Below, piece by piece: positions 1 through 8,654 of a DNA stretch of 64,000 bases. The translations under genes and the position numbers were made by a program. The stretch lies in NCBI GenBank assembly GCA_900315595.1, contig OMZQ01000003.1, forward strand, positions 91,068 through 155,067, read 5' to 3'. The notes under the pieces are model-generated. The model made no database searches. It had not been told where the DNA came from and worked only from the letters and a program-made list of their open reading frames with translations. How positions within the stretch are numbered: position 1 is the stretch's first letter; each line of letters opens with the position of its first letter. Source of the DNA: an uncultured Eubacteriales bacterium (GTDB lineage: Bacteria; Bacillota; Clostridia; Oscillospirales; Oscillospiraceae).

Positions 1-300
1 GAGGTTTTGAGCCAGGGGCCCTTCGTGCTCAACACCCGCAACCGCACCCTGGAAAAGGACGGCGCGCGCATCAAGCTCACCCAGGTGGAGTACGCCATCA
101 TGAAGCTGTTCATGCAGAATCCGGGCAGAGCTCTGTCCCGCGAGGACATTCTGGCCTCGGTCTGGGGCCGCGACTACGACGGCGAGCTCAAGATCGTGGA
201 CGTGAACATCCGCCGTCTGCGCATCAAGATCGAAAACGACACCGCCAACCCGACCTTCATCACGACGGTCTGGGGCTTCGGCTATAAGTGGGGAGCCTGA
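1..300 (+). CDS. OmpR-family response regulator, C-terminal part (cut by window edge)
   Basis: The reading frame is open from the first base, so the receiver domain lies outside the window. What remains is a complete winged-helix DNA-binding domain: beta-strands (FVLNTRNRTLEKDGARIKLT), the recognition helix around VDVNIRRLRIKIE, and the wing ending TVWGFGYKW, all typical of the Trans_reg_C family. A TTG at position 7 is not a credible start because the frame continues upstream. It sits 3 bp before a histidine kinase gene, so the two form a two-component operon. The signal and targets cannot be told from this piece. Confidence 0.93.
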   Translation, partial: EVLSQGPFVLNTRNRTLEKDGARIKLTQVEYAIMKLFMQNPGRALSREDILASVWGRDYDGELKIVDVNIRRLRIKIENDTANPTFITTVWGFGYKWGA

Positions 301-303
301 TCC

Positions 304-1755
304 ATGGCCAAGCGCGAAAACGAAGCTGAAAAACCCAAAAAGAAGAAAAAACTGGCCAGCGGCATCCGCCAGCGCTGGGCCAGGACTATCCTCAGCGTCG
401 TGGCGGCTGTGGTGGTTCTGGCCGGGATCGCCTTCACCCTGGCCAACGGGATCTACACCTACTCCACCATGCGCTCCGGGCTTGAGGCAGAGGCCGACAC
501 CACGACGGCCTTCCTGCGCAATTATCTGAATCTGGACTACAACGAGTGCTACGCCTCCTGCGTCCTGCTGGTGCAGAACTACGCGCGGAAGGACCGCCTG
601 GAGCTCCAGTTCGTCGATGAGAGCGGCCATATCGTCGCCTCCTCCTACGGCCTGTTTGCCGACGAGCGCGTGGCGACGGACGAGATCCCCCGCGCCCTCT
701 CCACCCGCAGCGCGGTCTACTTCGTCGGGCAGAACCCGCTGACCGACGAGCGCATTATGAGCGTCGCCACCCCGATGATCTATTCCGATGGGCGGGTCGT
801 GGGCGTTCTGCGCTTCGTCACGGCCACCCGGAACGCAGACCGCTTCATCCTGCTGAGCCTGATGGTTGCCATGGTCGCCGCCGGCATCATGGTCGGCGTG
901 GTCTATCTCAGCAGCCGGATGTATCTCAAGTCCATCCTGGTCCCGGTCTCGGAGATCACCGAGACCGCCAAGCGGATCGCCGGCGGAAGCTACGGCGTTC
1001 AGATCCAGAAAAAGTTTGACGACGAGATCGGCGAGCTGGCGGACACGATCAACGACATGTCCAACCAGATCAGCCAGTCCGAGCGGATGCAGAGCGAGTT
1101 CGTCTCCTCCGTCTCCCACGAGCTGCGCACGCCGCTGACCGCGATCACCGGCTGGGGCGAGACCCTGCTCAGCGGCGACGTGGACGCCGATGAGACCCGG
1201 CGCGGCATTACGATCATCCTTCGCGAGGCGCGGCGGCTGACCTCGATGGTGGAGGAGCTGCTGGAATTCACGCGGATGCAGGACGGACGCTTTACGCTGA
1301 ACGTCCGGAAGTGCGATCTGCGCGCCGAGTTTGAGGACATGATCTTCATGTACGGCTCCCGCCTGCGCCAGGAGGGGATCGAGCTCGAATACGAGGACAG
1401 CGACGACGACGTGCCGGAGCTCTCCTGCGACCCCGAGCGTATGCGTCAGGTCTTTTTGAACATTCTGGACAACGCTGCCAAGCACGGCGGCGAGGGCAAA
1501 AAGATCACGGCCTCGCTGCGGCGGGAGGGCGATCAGGCGGTCTTCTGCATCCGTGACTACGGACCCGGCATCCCGCCAGAGGAGCTTCCTCTCGTCAAGA
1601 AGAAGTTCTACAAGGGCAGCTCCAAGGCACGCGGCTCCGGGATCGGCCTCGCCGTCTGCGAGGAGATCGTCACGATGCACGGCGGCAAGCTGGAGCTGAG
1701 CAACGCCGAGGGCGGCGGCGCCCTTGTCACGGTGCGCCTGCCGATCGAGGCCTGA
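304..1755 (+). CDS. Sensor histidine kinase with HAMP domain
   Basis: 483 residues. A Lys-rich N-terminus precedes TM1 (about 28-50), an extracytoplasmic sensor region (51-182), TM2 (183-203), a HAMP linker (about 204-258), a HisKA domain with phospho-accepting His272 in VSSVSHELRTP, and a HATPase domain with N box NILDNAAKHG, G1 DYGPGIP and G2 GSGIGLAV. It starts 3 bp after the response-regulator stop and is presumably co-translated with it. It is an orthodox membrane-bound kinase that phosphorylates the upstream regulator. The layout resembles the PhoR/WalK groups, but the stimulus cannot be assigned. Confidence 0.93.
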   Translation: MAKRENEAEKPKKKKKLASGIRQRWARTILSVVAAVVVLAGIAFTLANGIYTYSTMRSGLEAEADTTTAFLRNYLNLDYNECYASCVLLVQNYARKDRLELQFVDESGHIVASSYGLFADERVATDEIPRALSTRSAVYFVGQNPLTDERIMSVATPMIYSDGRVVGVLRFVTATRNADRFILLSLMVAMVAAGIMVGVVYLSSRMYLKSILVPVSEITETAKRIAGGSYGVQIQKKFDDEIGELADTINDMSNQISQSERMQSEFVSSVSHELRTPLTAITGWGETLLSGDVDADETRRGITIILREARRLTSMVEELLEFTRMQDGRFTLNVRKCDLRAEFEDMIFMYGSRLRQEGIELEYEDSDDDVPELSCDPERMRQVFLNILDNAAKHGGEGKKITASLRREGDQAVFCIRDYGPGIPPEELPLVKKKFYKGSSKARGSGIGLAVCEEIVTMHGGKLELSNAEGGGALVTVRLPIEA

Positions 1756-1797
1756 CCCCTGTATTCACCGATTCTGTTTTAACAAGGAGTATGATCC

Positions 1798-2817
1798 ATG
1801 TCGAAAGAATCCTGTCCTGTTACGGAAAAATTCAAAACCATGATCGGCGGGCAGGCCCTGATCGAGGGAATCATGATGCGCGGTCCGGAAAAGCAGGCCG
1901 TCGTCGTCCGCAACCCGAAGGAGGGTCTGAAAAAGAAGGTCGAGACGCTCAAGCCGAAGCGCGGCATCCTCACCTGGCCCATGATCCGTGGACTCGTCAA
2001 CTTCGGAAGCAGCATGTATAACGGCGTCAAGGCTCTGATGTGGTCTGCGGAGGAATCCGGGATGGCCGAGGACGAGGAAACCGATGAAGCGCCCTCCAAG
2101 CTCGATCTCTGGCTGGAAAAGAAGCTTGGCAGCGAGAAATTCATGTCCGTGCTGATCACCTTTTCCGTCATTCTGGGCATCGGCTTTTCGCTGCTGCTCT
2201 TCTTCCTGCTGCCGATGGAAGCGGGGAATCTTTTCCAGCGTCTGACCGGCTGCGGCGTGGTGGTGCAGCATCTGATCGAGGGTCTGTTCCGCCTGGTCAT
2301 CTTCCTGATCTACATGATCCTGGTCTCACGGATGAAGGATATGAAGCGCGTTTTCTCCTACCACGGCGCGGAGCACAAGACCATCCGCTGCTACGAGGCG
2401 AAGCTGCCTCTGACGGTGGAAAACGTCCGGCCCATGACCCGCAAGCATCCCCGCTGCGGGACCTCCTTCCTCTTCGTCATCATGGCCCTCTCCATTCTGC
2501 TCTTTACGGTCCTTTCCTACGTGCTGAACTCGATTTTCCCCGCGCTGGCCGTCCTCCAGCAGAACAGCCGCATTCTTTACAACCTGCTGATGATGGCGAT
2601 CAAGCTGCTTGTGATGCTGCCGCTGGTCGTCTCCGTCGGCTATGAGATCAACCGCTTCGTCGGGCGGCACGACAACCGCTTCACCCGGATCCTGACCGCG
2701 CCCGGCATGTGGTTCCAGAACTTCACCACCAAGGAGCCGGACGACTCCATGATCGAGGTGGCGATCGCCGCCCTGACCGAGGTCCTGCCCGAGCGGGAAG
2801 GGAGCGACAAATGGTAA
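1798..2817 (+). CDS. yqhQ: DUF1385 family integral membrane protein (YqhQ-like)
   Basis: 339 residues matching the YqhQ/DUF1385 family: N-terminal signature IGGQALIEGIMMRGP, the conserved YHGAEHKTIRCYE segment, CGTSFLF, and several hydrophobic helices (about residues 115-145, 160-185, 215-300). In many Firmicutes this gene precedes prmC and prfA, and here it overlaps prmC by 7 bp. Start ATG follows an aaggag ribosome site. The family's molecular role is unestablished. Only membrane location and the conserved prmC neighbourhood are supported here. Confidence 0.88.
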   Translation: MSKESCPVTEKFKTMIGGQALIEGIMMRGPEKQAVVVRNPKEGLKKKVETLKPKRGILTWPMIRGLVNFGSSMYNGVKALMWSAEESGMAEDEETDEAPSKLDLWLEKKLGSEKFMSVLITFSVILGIGFSLLLFFLLPMEAGNLFQRLTGCGVVVQHLIEGLFRLVIFLIYMILVSRMKDMKRVFSYHGAEHKTIRCYEAKLPLTVENVRPMTRKHPRCGTSFLFVIMALSILLFTVLSYVLNSIFPALAVLQQNSRILYNLLMMAIKLLVMLPLVVSVGYEINRFVGRHDNRFTRILTAPGMWFQNFTTKEPDDSMIEVAIAALTEVLPEREGSDKW

Positions 2818-3701
2818 AAACCTACGCAGACCTCTATCTCGACGCCCGTAAGGCCATGCTGCCCACCGATGGGATGTACGCGGCCAATATGGCCCGGGAG
2901 CTGGTCTGCGCGGCCTCCGGCAAGACGCCGGAGCAATTCATCGCCGACCGGAATCTCTACGCCTCCGAGGAGATCTGCGCGAAAACCGAGAGCTTCGTAA
3001 GGCGGCATCTGGCCGGGGAGCCGGTGGCCTACATTCTCGGGGAGTGGGATTTCTACGATATGACCCTGACCGTCACGCCGGCGGTCCTGATCCCGCGCGA
3101 CGACACGATGGCCGTCACCGACCTTGCGATCAAGAAGGCCCTGTTCCTGCCCGAAAACCCGCGGGTCCTGGACCTCTGCACCGGCTCCGGCTGCATCGGT
3201 CTGGCCATCGCCCGACGGGTCCACGACGCCAAGCTGACCCTTGCCGACGTTTCCGCCGAAGCGCTGAAGGTGGCGAAAAAGAACGTCAACGACCTCAAGC
3301 TGGGCGGACGCTGCTCCTGCGTGCGCGTGGACGCGCGCCAGAAGGCCGCGCCGTTTCTGGGCAAGTTTGACCTGATCGTCTCCAACCCGCCCTACGTGAC
3401 GACGGCGGAGTTTGAACGCCTGGATCCCTCTGTGCGCGATTACGAGCCGAGGCTGGCTCTGGACGGCGGCGCGGACGGTCTGGATTTCTACCGCGCCATC
3501 GTGCAGAACTTCACCGACGCCATCCGACCCGGCGGCTTCCTTGCCCTGGAGTTCGGCATGGGACAGGCGGACGCGGTCTGCGCCATTCTGAAGCGGGCGG
3601 ACTATGAGATCGTGGAGCTCCGGGAGGACAACTCCGGCATCACCCGCGCCGTTCTGGCCCGACACGGTCAGCGCGAGGAGAAAGCTCCCGACGAGGAATA
3701 A
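2811..3701 (+). CDS. prmC: Peptide chain release factor N5-glutamine methyltransferase
   Basis: 296 residues, the usual PrmC length. An N-terminal helical domain (1-80) is followed by a Rossmann methyltransferase with SAM-binding VLDLCTGSGCIGLA and the catalytic NPPY motif in IVSNPPYVT, which positions the release-factor GGQ glutamine. The chosen start (MVKTYADLY) lies after a ggaaggg ribosome site and overlaps the yqhQ stop by 7 bp. A longer reading upstream would only shadow yqhQ. It methylates RF1/RF2 in the cytoplasm to boost termination. Confidence 0.93.
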   Translation: MVKTYADLYLDARKAMLPTDGMYAANMARELVCAASGKTPEQFIADRNLYASEEICAKTESFVRRHLAGEPVAYILGEWDFYDMTLTVTPAVLIPRDDTMAVTDLAIKKALFLPENPRVLDLCTGSGCIGLAIARRVHDAKLTLADVSAEALKVAKKNVNDLKLGGRCSCVRVDARQKAAPFLGKFDLIVSNPPYVTTAEFERLDPSVRDYEPRLALDGGADGLDFYRAIVQNFTDAIRPGGFLALEFGMGQADAVCAILKRADYEIVELREDNSGITRAVLARHGQREEKAPDEE

Positions 3702-3708
3702 ACTGTCC

Positions 3709-3737
3709 TTGTTATGGGATAAATCTTTTGGTAGACT
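3709..3737 (+). promoter_or_regulatory. Predicted sigma-A promoter of recA
   Basis: TTGTTA (3709-3714), a 17-nt spacer and TAGACT (3732-3737) lie 35 bp before recA. No LexA operator of the GAAC-N4-GTTC type is visible in the short gap between prmC and recA. Confidence 0.55.
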
Positions 3738-3771
3738 ATGACCATCCTGAATAAAAGAGAGGCTGCATACT

Positions 3772-4887
3772 ATGGCAAGCAAGAAAACCGTGATTGAGAC
3801 CCCGGCACCCGCCGTGGACAAGAAAAAGGCCCTGGAGACCGCCCTGCGCCAGATCGAAAAGAGCTTTGGCAAGGGCGCGGTCATGCGCATGGGCGACCGG
3901 CCCGAAATGAACGTCGAAGCCATCCCGACCGGCTCTCTGGCCCTCGACGCCGCGCTCGGCGTGGGCGGCGTGCCCAAGGGACGCATCATTGAGATCTACG
4001 GCCCGGAATCCTCCGGCAAGACCACCCTTGCCCTGCACATTCTGGCCGAGGCTCAGAAGCTCGGCGGCGAGGTCGCCTTCGTGGACGCCGAGCACGCACT
4101 GGACCCGGTCTACGCACGGGCCATCGGTCTGGACATTGATTCCATGCTGGTCTCGCAGCCGGACACCGGCGACCAGGCCCTGGAGATCACCGACGCCCTG
4201 GTGCGCTCCGGCGCAGTGGACGCCGTGGTCGTGGACAGCGTGGCGGCTCTGGTTCCCCGGCAGGAGATCGAGGGCGAGATGGGCGATCAGTTCGTCGGTC
4301 TGCAGGCCCGTCTGATGTCCCAGGCCCTCCGCAAGCTGGCTGGCACGATCTCCAAGACCAACTGCGTCGTCATTTTCATTAACCAGCTCCGTATGAAGAT
4401 CGGCGTCATGTACGGCAACCCGGAGACGACGACCGGCGGCAACGCTCTGAAATTCTACGCCTCCGTCCGTCTGGACGTCCGCCGCGTGGAGAGCATCAAG
4501 GAGGGCGGCAACGTCCTGGGCAACCACGTGCGCGTGAAGGTCGTCAAAAACAAGGTCGCGCCTCCCTTCCGCCAGGCGGAGTTCGACATCATGTTCGGCG
4601 AGGGCATCTCCAAGTGGGGCGAGCTCGTGGACATGGCTGTGGACTTTGACATCATTCAGAAGGCCGGTTCATGGTTCAGCATGGACAGTGAGCGCATCGG
4701 TCAGGGCAAGGACAGCGTCAAAAAATACCTCCGCGAAAACCCGGAGATCGCCGAGCGCGTGGAGGAGCAGGTCCGCTCCCGTCTGCGTGAGATGAACCGC
4801 AACCCGCTGGCTGAGCGCGCGCCGGAGCCCGCCGAGCGTGCCGACCGCGCGACCGTGGTCAGCGCCGAGGATTTCGACGACGAATAA
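3772..4887 (+). CDS. recA: Recombinase RecA
   Basis: 371 residues with the full RecA core: Walker [10 protein letters not shown] (about 77-85), the EHALD segment after strand 3, Walker [11 protein letters not shown]2-loop residues [12 protein letters not shown], and a shortened acidic C-terminal tail ending EDFDDE. It forms ATP-dependent filaments on single-stranded DNA for homologous recombination and LexA cleavage. recX follows after 3 bp, the common recA-recX operon in Firmicutes. ATG follows an agagg ribosome site. Confidence 0.98.
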   Translation: MASKKTVIETPAPAVDKKKALETALRQIEKSFGKGAVMRMGDRPEMNVEAIPTGSLALDAALGVGGVPKGRIIEIYGPESSGKTTLALHILAEAQKLGGEVAFVDAEHALDPVYARAIGLDIDSMLVSQPDTGDQALEITDALVRSGAVDAVVVDSVAALVPRQEIEGEMGDQFVGLQARLMSQALRKLAGTISKTNCVVIFINQLRMKIGVMYGNPETTTGGNALKFYASVRLDVRRVESIKEGGNVLGNHVRVKVVKNKVAPPFRQAEFDIMFGEGISKWGELVDMAVDFDIIQKAGSWFSMDSERIGQGKDSVKKYLRENPEIAERVEEQVRSRLREMNRNPLAERAPEPAERADRATVVSAEDFDDE

Positions 4888-4890
4888 CCC

Positions 4891-5508
4891 ATGAAGACCA
4901 TTCAGGCTCTGATCCCGCCCAGGCGGCCGGGCGGTCGGACGACGGTCTGTTTTTCGGACGGAACCACCTGCAGGCTGATCCCCTCGGTCATCGAGGACCG
5001 CGGTCTCTATCCCGGCATGGAGCTGGACGAGACGGCGCTGGACGGCCTCAGAACGGCCAACGGCGAGGCCTCCGCAAAGCAGCGGGCCGTACGCATCATC
5101 TCGGTCACGGGCGTGACCCAGGGGGATCTGAAGCAGCGTTTAATCCGAAAGGGCGAAAGCCCGGACGACGCCGAGACCGCCGTCGCCTGGCTCAGCGAGC
5201 TGAAGCTGCTCGACGACGCCGAGACCGCCCGCCAGATCGTCGCCCGCGGCGTCAGCCGGGGCTACGGCGCGAAGCGGATCCAGCAAATGCTCTATGAAAA
5301 GCGGGTCCCCCGCAAATACTGGGAGGAGGCTCTGGCTTCGATCCCGGATCAGAGCGGCGAGCTGCGGGACTTCCTGGCCGCAAGGCTCGGCGAGGCGCCG
5401 GATGAAAAGCAGCGAAAACGCGCCATCGACGCAGCCCTGCGCCGCGGCTTCACCTGGTCCGAGGTCCAAGCGGCTCTGCGCCGTCTCGGCGCGGACGAGC
5501 CGGAATAG
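4891..5508 (+). CDS. recX: Regulatory protein RecX
   Basis: 205 residues made of repeated three-helix RecX units (for example LKQRLIRKGESPDDAETAVAWL, split across residues near 80-100, and RGYGAKRIQQMLYEKRVPRK). RecX binds within the RecA filament groove and limits its growth. It starts 3 bp after recA, consistent with co-transcription. The first 60 residues resemble the N-terminal extension seen in Clostridia. Confidence 0.9.
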   Translation: MKTIQALIPPRRPGGRTTVCFSDGTTCRLIPSVIEDRGLYPGMELDETALDGLRTANGEASAKQRAVRIISVTGVTQGDLKQRLIRKGESPDDAETAVAWLSELKLLDDAETARQIVARGVSRGYGAKRIQQMLYEKRVPRKYWEEALASIPDQSGELRDFLAARLGEAPDEKQRKRAIDAALRRGFTWSEVQAALRRLGADEPE

Positions 5509-5515
5509 AAAAAAC

Positions 5516-5533
5516 GCCGCCCGGTGAGGCGGC
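5516..5533 (+). other. GC hairpin just upstream of the rimO ribosome site
   Basis: GCCGCC and GGCGGC arms with a 6-nt loop sit in the recX-rimO gap, ending 2 nt before the ggagg of rimO. There is no T-run, so it is not a normal terminator. It could stabilise the message or modulate rimO translation. Confidence 0.5.
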
Positions 5534-5544
5534 ATGGAGGCACT

Positions 5545-6867
5545 ATGTCCTGTACTGTCGGATTTATCTCTCTTGGCTGCGCCAAGAACCAAATTGACTG
5601 CGAGCAGATGATGTTTCTGCTCGTTCAGGCCGGTTACAAGCTGGCCCCCGCCCCCGAGGAGGCCGATCTGGTTGTCATCAACACCTGCGGCTTCATCGAC
5701 GCTGCCAAGAGCGAGGCCATTGACAACATCCTCCGCGCCGCCCAATGGAAGGCCGAGGGCAGCGTGCGGAAGATCCTCGTCACGGGCTGCCTTGCCCAGC
5801 GCTATCAGGACGAGATCCTGACCGAGCTGCCCGAGGTAGACGGCATCCTGGGCACGGGAAGCTATTACGACATCGTCAGCGCCGCCGAACAGGTGATGCA
5901 CGACGAGGCGGTCGAGCGCTTCGGCTCCATCGACGCCCCGGTTCGCGAGTGCAATCGCGTGGTTACGACCCCGCGGCACTATGCCTACATGAAGATCGCC
6001 GAGGGCTGCGACAACCGCTGCGCCTTCTGCGTGATCCCGTCCCTGCGGGGTCGCTACCGCAGCCGGAAGATGGAGGATTGCGTCGCCGAGGCAGAGGCTC
6101 TGGCCGCCGCAGGCGTCCGGGAGCTGATCGTGGTGGCCCAGGATACCTCCCGCTACGGCGTGGATCTTTACGGCAAGCCCATGCTGCACGAGCTGCTCCG
6201 CCGGTTCTGCCGCGTGGAGGGCTTGCACTGGATCCGCGTCCACTACACCTATCCCGACGAGCTGACCGACGAGCTGATCGACGTCATCGCTGAGGAGCCG
6301 AAGATCGTCAAGTATCTGGACATTCCGATCCAGCACGTGAACGACGGCATTCTCCGCGCGATGCATCGCCGGGGAAGCAAGGCCTTCCTGGAGCAAGAGC
6401 TGCTCCCCAAGCTCCGCGGCCGCATTCCCGGTCTCGTCATCCGCACCAGTCTGATCACGGGACTGCCCGGCGAGGGCGAGGCGGAGTTCGACGAGCTCTG
6501 CGACTTCCTCCGTCGGCATCGGCTGGAGCGGGTCGGCGTCTTCCCCTTCTCCCCTGAGGAGGGAACGCCGGCGGCAAGGATGGACTACCCCGACGCTGAG
6601 ATCGCCGAGCGGCGGGCAGGCTTCGTGGCCGAGCTGCAATCGGAGATCATCGACGAATACAACGAGCGCTTCTTTGACCGCGAGCTGGAGGTTCTGGTGG
6701 ACGACTGGGACGGCGAATACTACATTGGCCGGACCTATGCCGACTCCCCCGGCATCGACGGTCAGGTACGCTTCACATCGGAGCAGGAGCACCGTCCCGG
6801 CGACTTCGTTCAGGTCGTAATCCTGGGCGCGGAAGACGGAGAATTCATCGGAAGAGAGGCTGATTGA
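5545..6867 (+). CDS. rimO: Ribosomal protein S12 methylthiotransferase RimO
   Basis: 440 residues. The UPF0004 domain has the auxiliary-cluster cysteines ([23 protein letters not shown]), then the radical-SAM motif C-DNR-C-AF-C, then a C-terminal TRAM domain ([11 protein letters not shown] onward). [10 protein letters not shown] with INTCGFI fits RimO rather than MiaB. It adds a methylthio group to an aspartate of ribosomal protein S12. ATG at 5545 follows ggagg by 4 nt; an in-frame GTG 21 nt upstream lies in a hairpin and is less likely. Confidence 0.93.
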   Translation: MSCTVGFISLGCAKNQIDCEQMMFLLVQAGYKLAPAPEEADLVVINTCGFIDAAKSEAIDNILRAAQWKAEGSVRKILVTGCLAQRYQDEILTELPEVDGILGTGSYYDIVSAAEQVMHDEAVERFGSIDAPVRECNRVVTTPRHYAYMKIAEGCDNRCAFCVIPSLRGRYRSRKMEDCVAEAEALAAAGVRELIVVAQDTSRYGVDLYGKPMLHELLRRFCRVEGLHWIRVHYTYPDELTDELIDVIAEEPKIVKYLDIPIQHVNDGILRAMHRRGSKAFLEQELLPKLRGRIPGLVIRTSLITGLPGEGEAEFDELCDFLRRHRLERVGVFPFSPEEGTPAARMDYPDAEIAERRAGFVAELQSEIIDEYNERFFDRELEVLVDDWDGEYYIGRTYADSPGIDGQVRFTSEQEHRPGDFVQVVILGAEDGEFIGREAD

Positions 6868-6869
6868 AC

Positions 6870-7406
6870 ATGACAACTGCAAGTAAAATCACGATCGTGC
6901 GTGTGGTGATGATCCCCGCGTTCATGGCGGCTCTGCTTTTGAGCCCGACCTACCCCTGGCTCAAGTTTCTGGCCCTCGGACTCTTTATCGTGGCAAGCCT
7001 GACCGACTTTGTGGACGGCTACATCGCCCGGCACTACAACCAGGTCTCCGACTTCGGCAAGTTCCTTGACCCGCTGGCGGACAAGCTGCTGGTCATCTCC
7101 GCAATGTGCATCTTCTGCCAGTGGACGCTCATGCCCGCCTGGGCGCTGATGATCGTTCTGGCCCGCGAATTCGCAGTTACGGGACTTCGGCTGATCGCCG
7201 TGGGCAAGGGCCGCGTGATCGCAGCCGGCTGGTCCGGCAAGGTCAAGACCTTCTCCACGATGGTCGCCCTCTGCGTGTGGATCGTTTTCCACGACTGGGC
7301 ATGGCTCAACTGGGTCGTGATCCTGGTCATCGTCCTGCCGACGCTTTACTCCGGCATAGAATACTTTATTCAAAACCGCGACGTGCTGGAGCTCAAGAAG
7401 CAATAA
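6870..7406 (+). CDS. pgsA: CDP-diacylglycerol--glycerol-3-phosphate 3-phosphatidyltransferase
   Basis: 178 residues with the CDP-alcohol phosphotransferase motif D-x2-DG-x2-AR-x8-G-x3-D-x3-D, seen as [19 protein letters not shown] then FLDPLAD, plus about five membrane helices. It makes phosphatidylglycerol-phosphate, the first committed step to phosphatidylglycerol and cardiolipin. The ATG lies 2 bp after the rimO stop; a TTG at 6864 overlapping that stop is an alternative with better spacing from gagagg. Confidence 0.92.
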   Translation: MTTASKITIVRVVMIPAFMAALLLSPTYPWLKFLALGLFIVASLTDFVDGYIARHYNQVSDFGKFLDPLADKLLVISAMCIFCQWTLMPAWALMIVLAREFAVTGLRLIAVGKGRVIAAGWSGKVKTFSTMVALCVWIVFHDWAWLNWVVILVIVLPTLYSGIEYFIQNRDVLELKKQ

Positions 7407-7416
7407 GCGGGCGTAC

Positions 7417-7451
7417 AAAATTCCCCCGGTCCCATCGACCGGGGGAATTTT
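7417..7451 (+). terminator. Intrinsic terminator after pgsA, probably bidirectional
   Basis: A perfect 15-bp stem (AAAATTCCCCCGGTC and its complement) with a 5-nt loop ends in a T-rich tail. The A-run on the other side gives a T-run on the minus strand, so it can also stop leftward transcription from the split LytTR-PAS gene. Confidence 0.93.
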
Positions 7452-7466
7452 GTCTCTTTCTCTCAC

Positions 7467-7835
7467 TCACTTTGTTGGGGGGGCGTCGTCCATCTGCATG
7501 ATCAGACAGGCGCAGTAGCCGGGCGCCGGCTGGAAACAGGAGATACGAAGCATCTGTTTGACCTTGGGGCTGAGATCCACCATTTCGTGGGGGCGGCCGT
7601 TCATGGCAACGTCTGCGTAAGGGATGATCCATTTGCGGTCGCTGTTTTGGAAAACCTCATAGAACGAACTATTGATTGGCAGTTTGTCAAGGGTATTTTT
7701 CACCTTTTCCAAGGAATCTTTCTTGCCGTAGCGTTGAGATAACAAGCGAAGCAAACCAGACAAATCCAAATCCGAAGGCGATTTTGCCACGGATTTGGAT
7801 TTGCCTGATTTTTTACCACTATCCACATCTTTCAA
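7467..7835 (-). pseudogene. C-terminal half of a split LytTR-PAS gene, fused in frame to element-end DNA
   Basis: Reading leftward, residues from NSSFYEVFQNSDRKW to the stop (nt 7673 to 7467) look like the C-terminal half of a PAS domain, including the closing strand FQPAPGYCACLIM. The N-terminal half of the same kind of protein lies 22.7 kb away on the same strand (30865-30323). Joining the halves at a GA dinucleotide gives ERML-NSSFYEVF in frame. The first 54 codons (7676-7835) lie inside the inserted element and supply a chance or element-encoded start. It could still be expressed, 11 bp after an acyltransferase gene, but is probably not a functional regulator. Confidence 0.72.
7761..7803. 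repeat. Palindrome near the left end of the element
   Basis: A 14-bp perfect stem (CAAATCCAAATCCG and its complement) encloses a second short GGC/GCC stem. It lies about 90 bp inside the left GA boundary and overlaps the fused reading frame there. Candidate recombinase-binding or transcription-blocking structure. No T-run follows on either strand. Confidence 0.6.
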
Positions 7836-7846
7836 TACCGGTTCTT

Positions 7847-8653
7847 TTACGAAGAATGCCCGCCTGCGTTCTTCTGCCTTCTTTCCCGGTATTCATAGTA
7901 GGCATAATTTCCCGGTGCAGAGCTGACGCGACACATAAACCCGTACACCTCGTCCCGCAGCTTTTTCCGGGCCGCACGGGGCGGCAGCGTGGGGTCCGGG
8001 TAGAAGGGCTCTGACAGCGTCACGGTCATGCAGGGCCAGAGCTGTTTGAAGATCCTGCGCTGTCGATAGGTCGTCACGTAGGCCACCACCGGAACGTTTT
8101 CCCGGACGGGATAGGAGAAGCTGCCGTCTGGAAAGGGTCGAATCCCCGTGTACCAGGGCCAGATGTGCGCCTCGGGATAGATGGCCAAGGTGCGCTTCTG
8201 CCGGATTCTCAGATGCAGCGCCTCTGAAAATGGACGGTAGCCATGGACGGTGCCGGGCAGCGGGATTCCGCCGAGAAGCTGCACCAGTCTGCGCAGCACT
8301 GGCACCGAAACCGCCTCCGGGCCTGTAACGATATGGGCGTGCCGAGGGAAGCTCACCAGGGTGGGGGTATAGGCGTCCATCATCCCCTGAGTGTGGTTGC
8401 CATAGAGAAAATACCCGGTGCCGCGAAGTCCCCGAAGGGCTTTGCGGTTTTTGATTTTGAGGCCGAAGCCCAGCTTTCCGATCAGCCACACCAGGGGTGT
8501 CGCAATCAGCCGGTAAAGCACGAACTCCAAAATGAGCCAGAAAGGATTGCGGATCGAAAAGGGAAAATCGGCGGGAACTGTTTTGGCCCGGATATTGTTG
8601 CCCGCGAAGTCGTCGTGGACGGCATCCTCGTAGTAAATGATCTTTTTTGCCAT
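7847..8653 (-). CDS. PlsC-like acyltransferase 1 of the cargo
   Basis: 268 residues. A hydrophobic segment (about 38-60) precedes the acyltransferase core: GNHTQGMMDAY around residue 86, a later GGIPLPG turn, and the third block AIYPEAHIW. This resembles lysophosphatidate acyltransferases, but the His-Asp spacing is one longer than the canonical HX4D. It begins 1 bp after the GT4 stop and belongs to the leftward kinase-glycosyltransferase-acyltransferase operon. The acceptor is unknown; a glycolipid or lysophospholipid made by its neighbours is a reasonable guess. Confidence 0.83.
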   Translation of the reverse strand: MAKKIIYYEDAVHDDFAGNNIRAKTVPADFPFSIRNPFWLILEFVLYRLIATPLVWLIGKLGFGLKIKNRKALRGLRGTGYFLYGNHTQGMMDAYTPTLVSFPRHAHIVTGPEAVSVPVLRRLVQLLGGIPLPGTVHGYRPFSEALHLRIRQKRTLAIYPEAHIWPWYTGIRPFPDGSFSYPVRENVPVVAYVTTYRQRRIFKQLWPCMTVTLSEPFYPDPTLPPRAARKKLRDEVYGFMCRVSSAPGNYAYYEYRERRQKNAGGHSS

Positions 8654-8654
8654 G

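Noticed and set aside
3702..3771. A LexA (SOS) box upstream of recA
   Set aside because: No GAAC-N4-GTTC or close variant was found in the gap; only a sigma-A-like promoter.
5140..6882. A 580-codon open frame antisense to recX and rimO, and similar long antisense frames over polC (33477-35111, 35601-37466)
   Set aside because: They mirror strongly supported genes on the other strand, have low-complexity Gly/Ala/Asp/Val/Arg-rich translations and no ribosome sites; they result from high GC at third positions.
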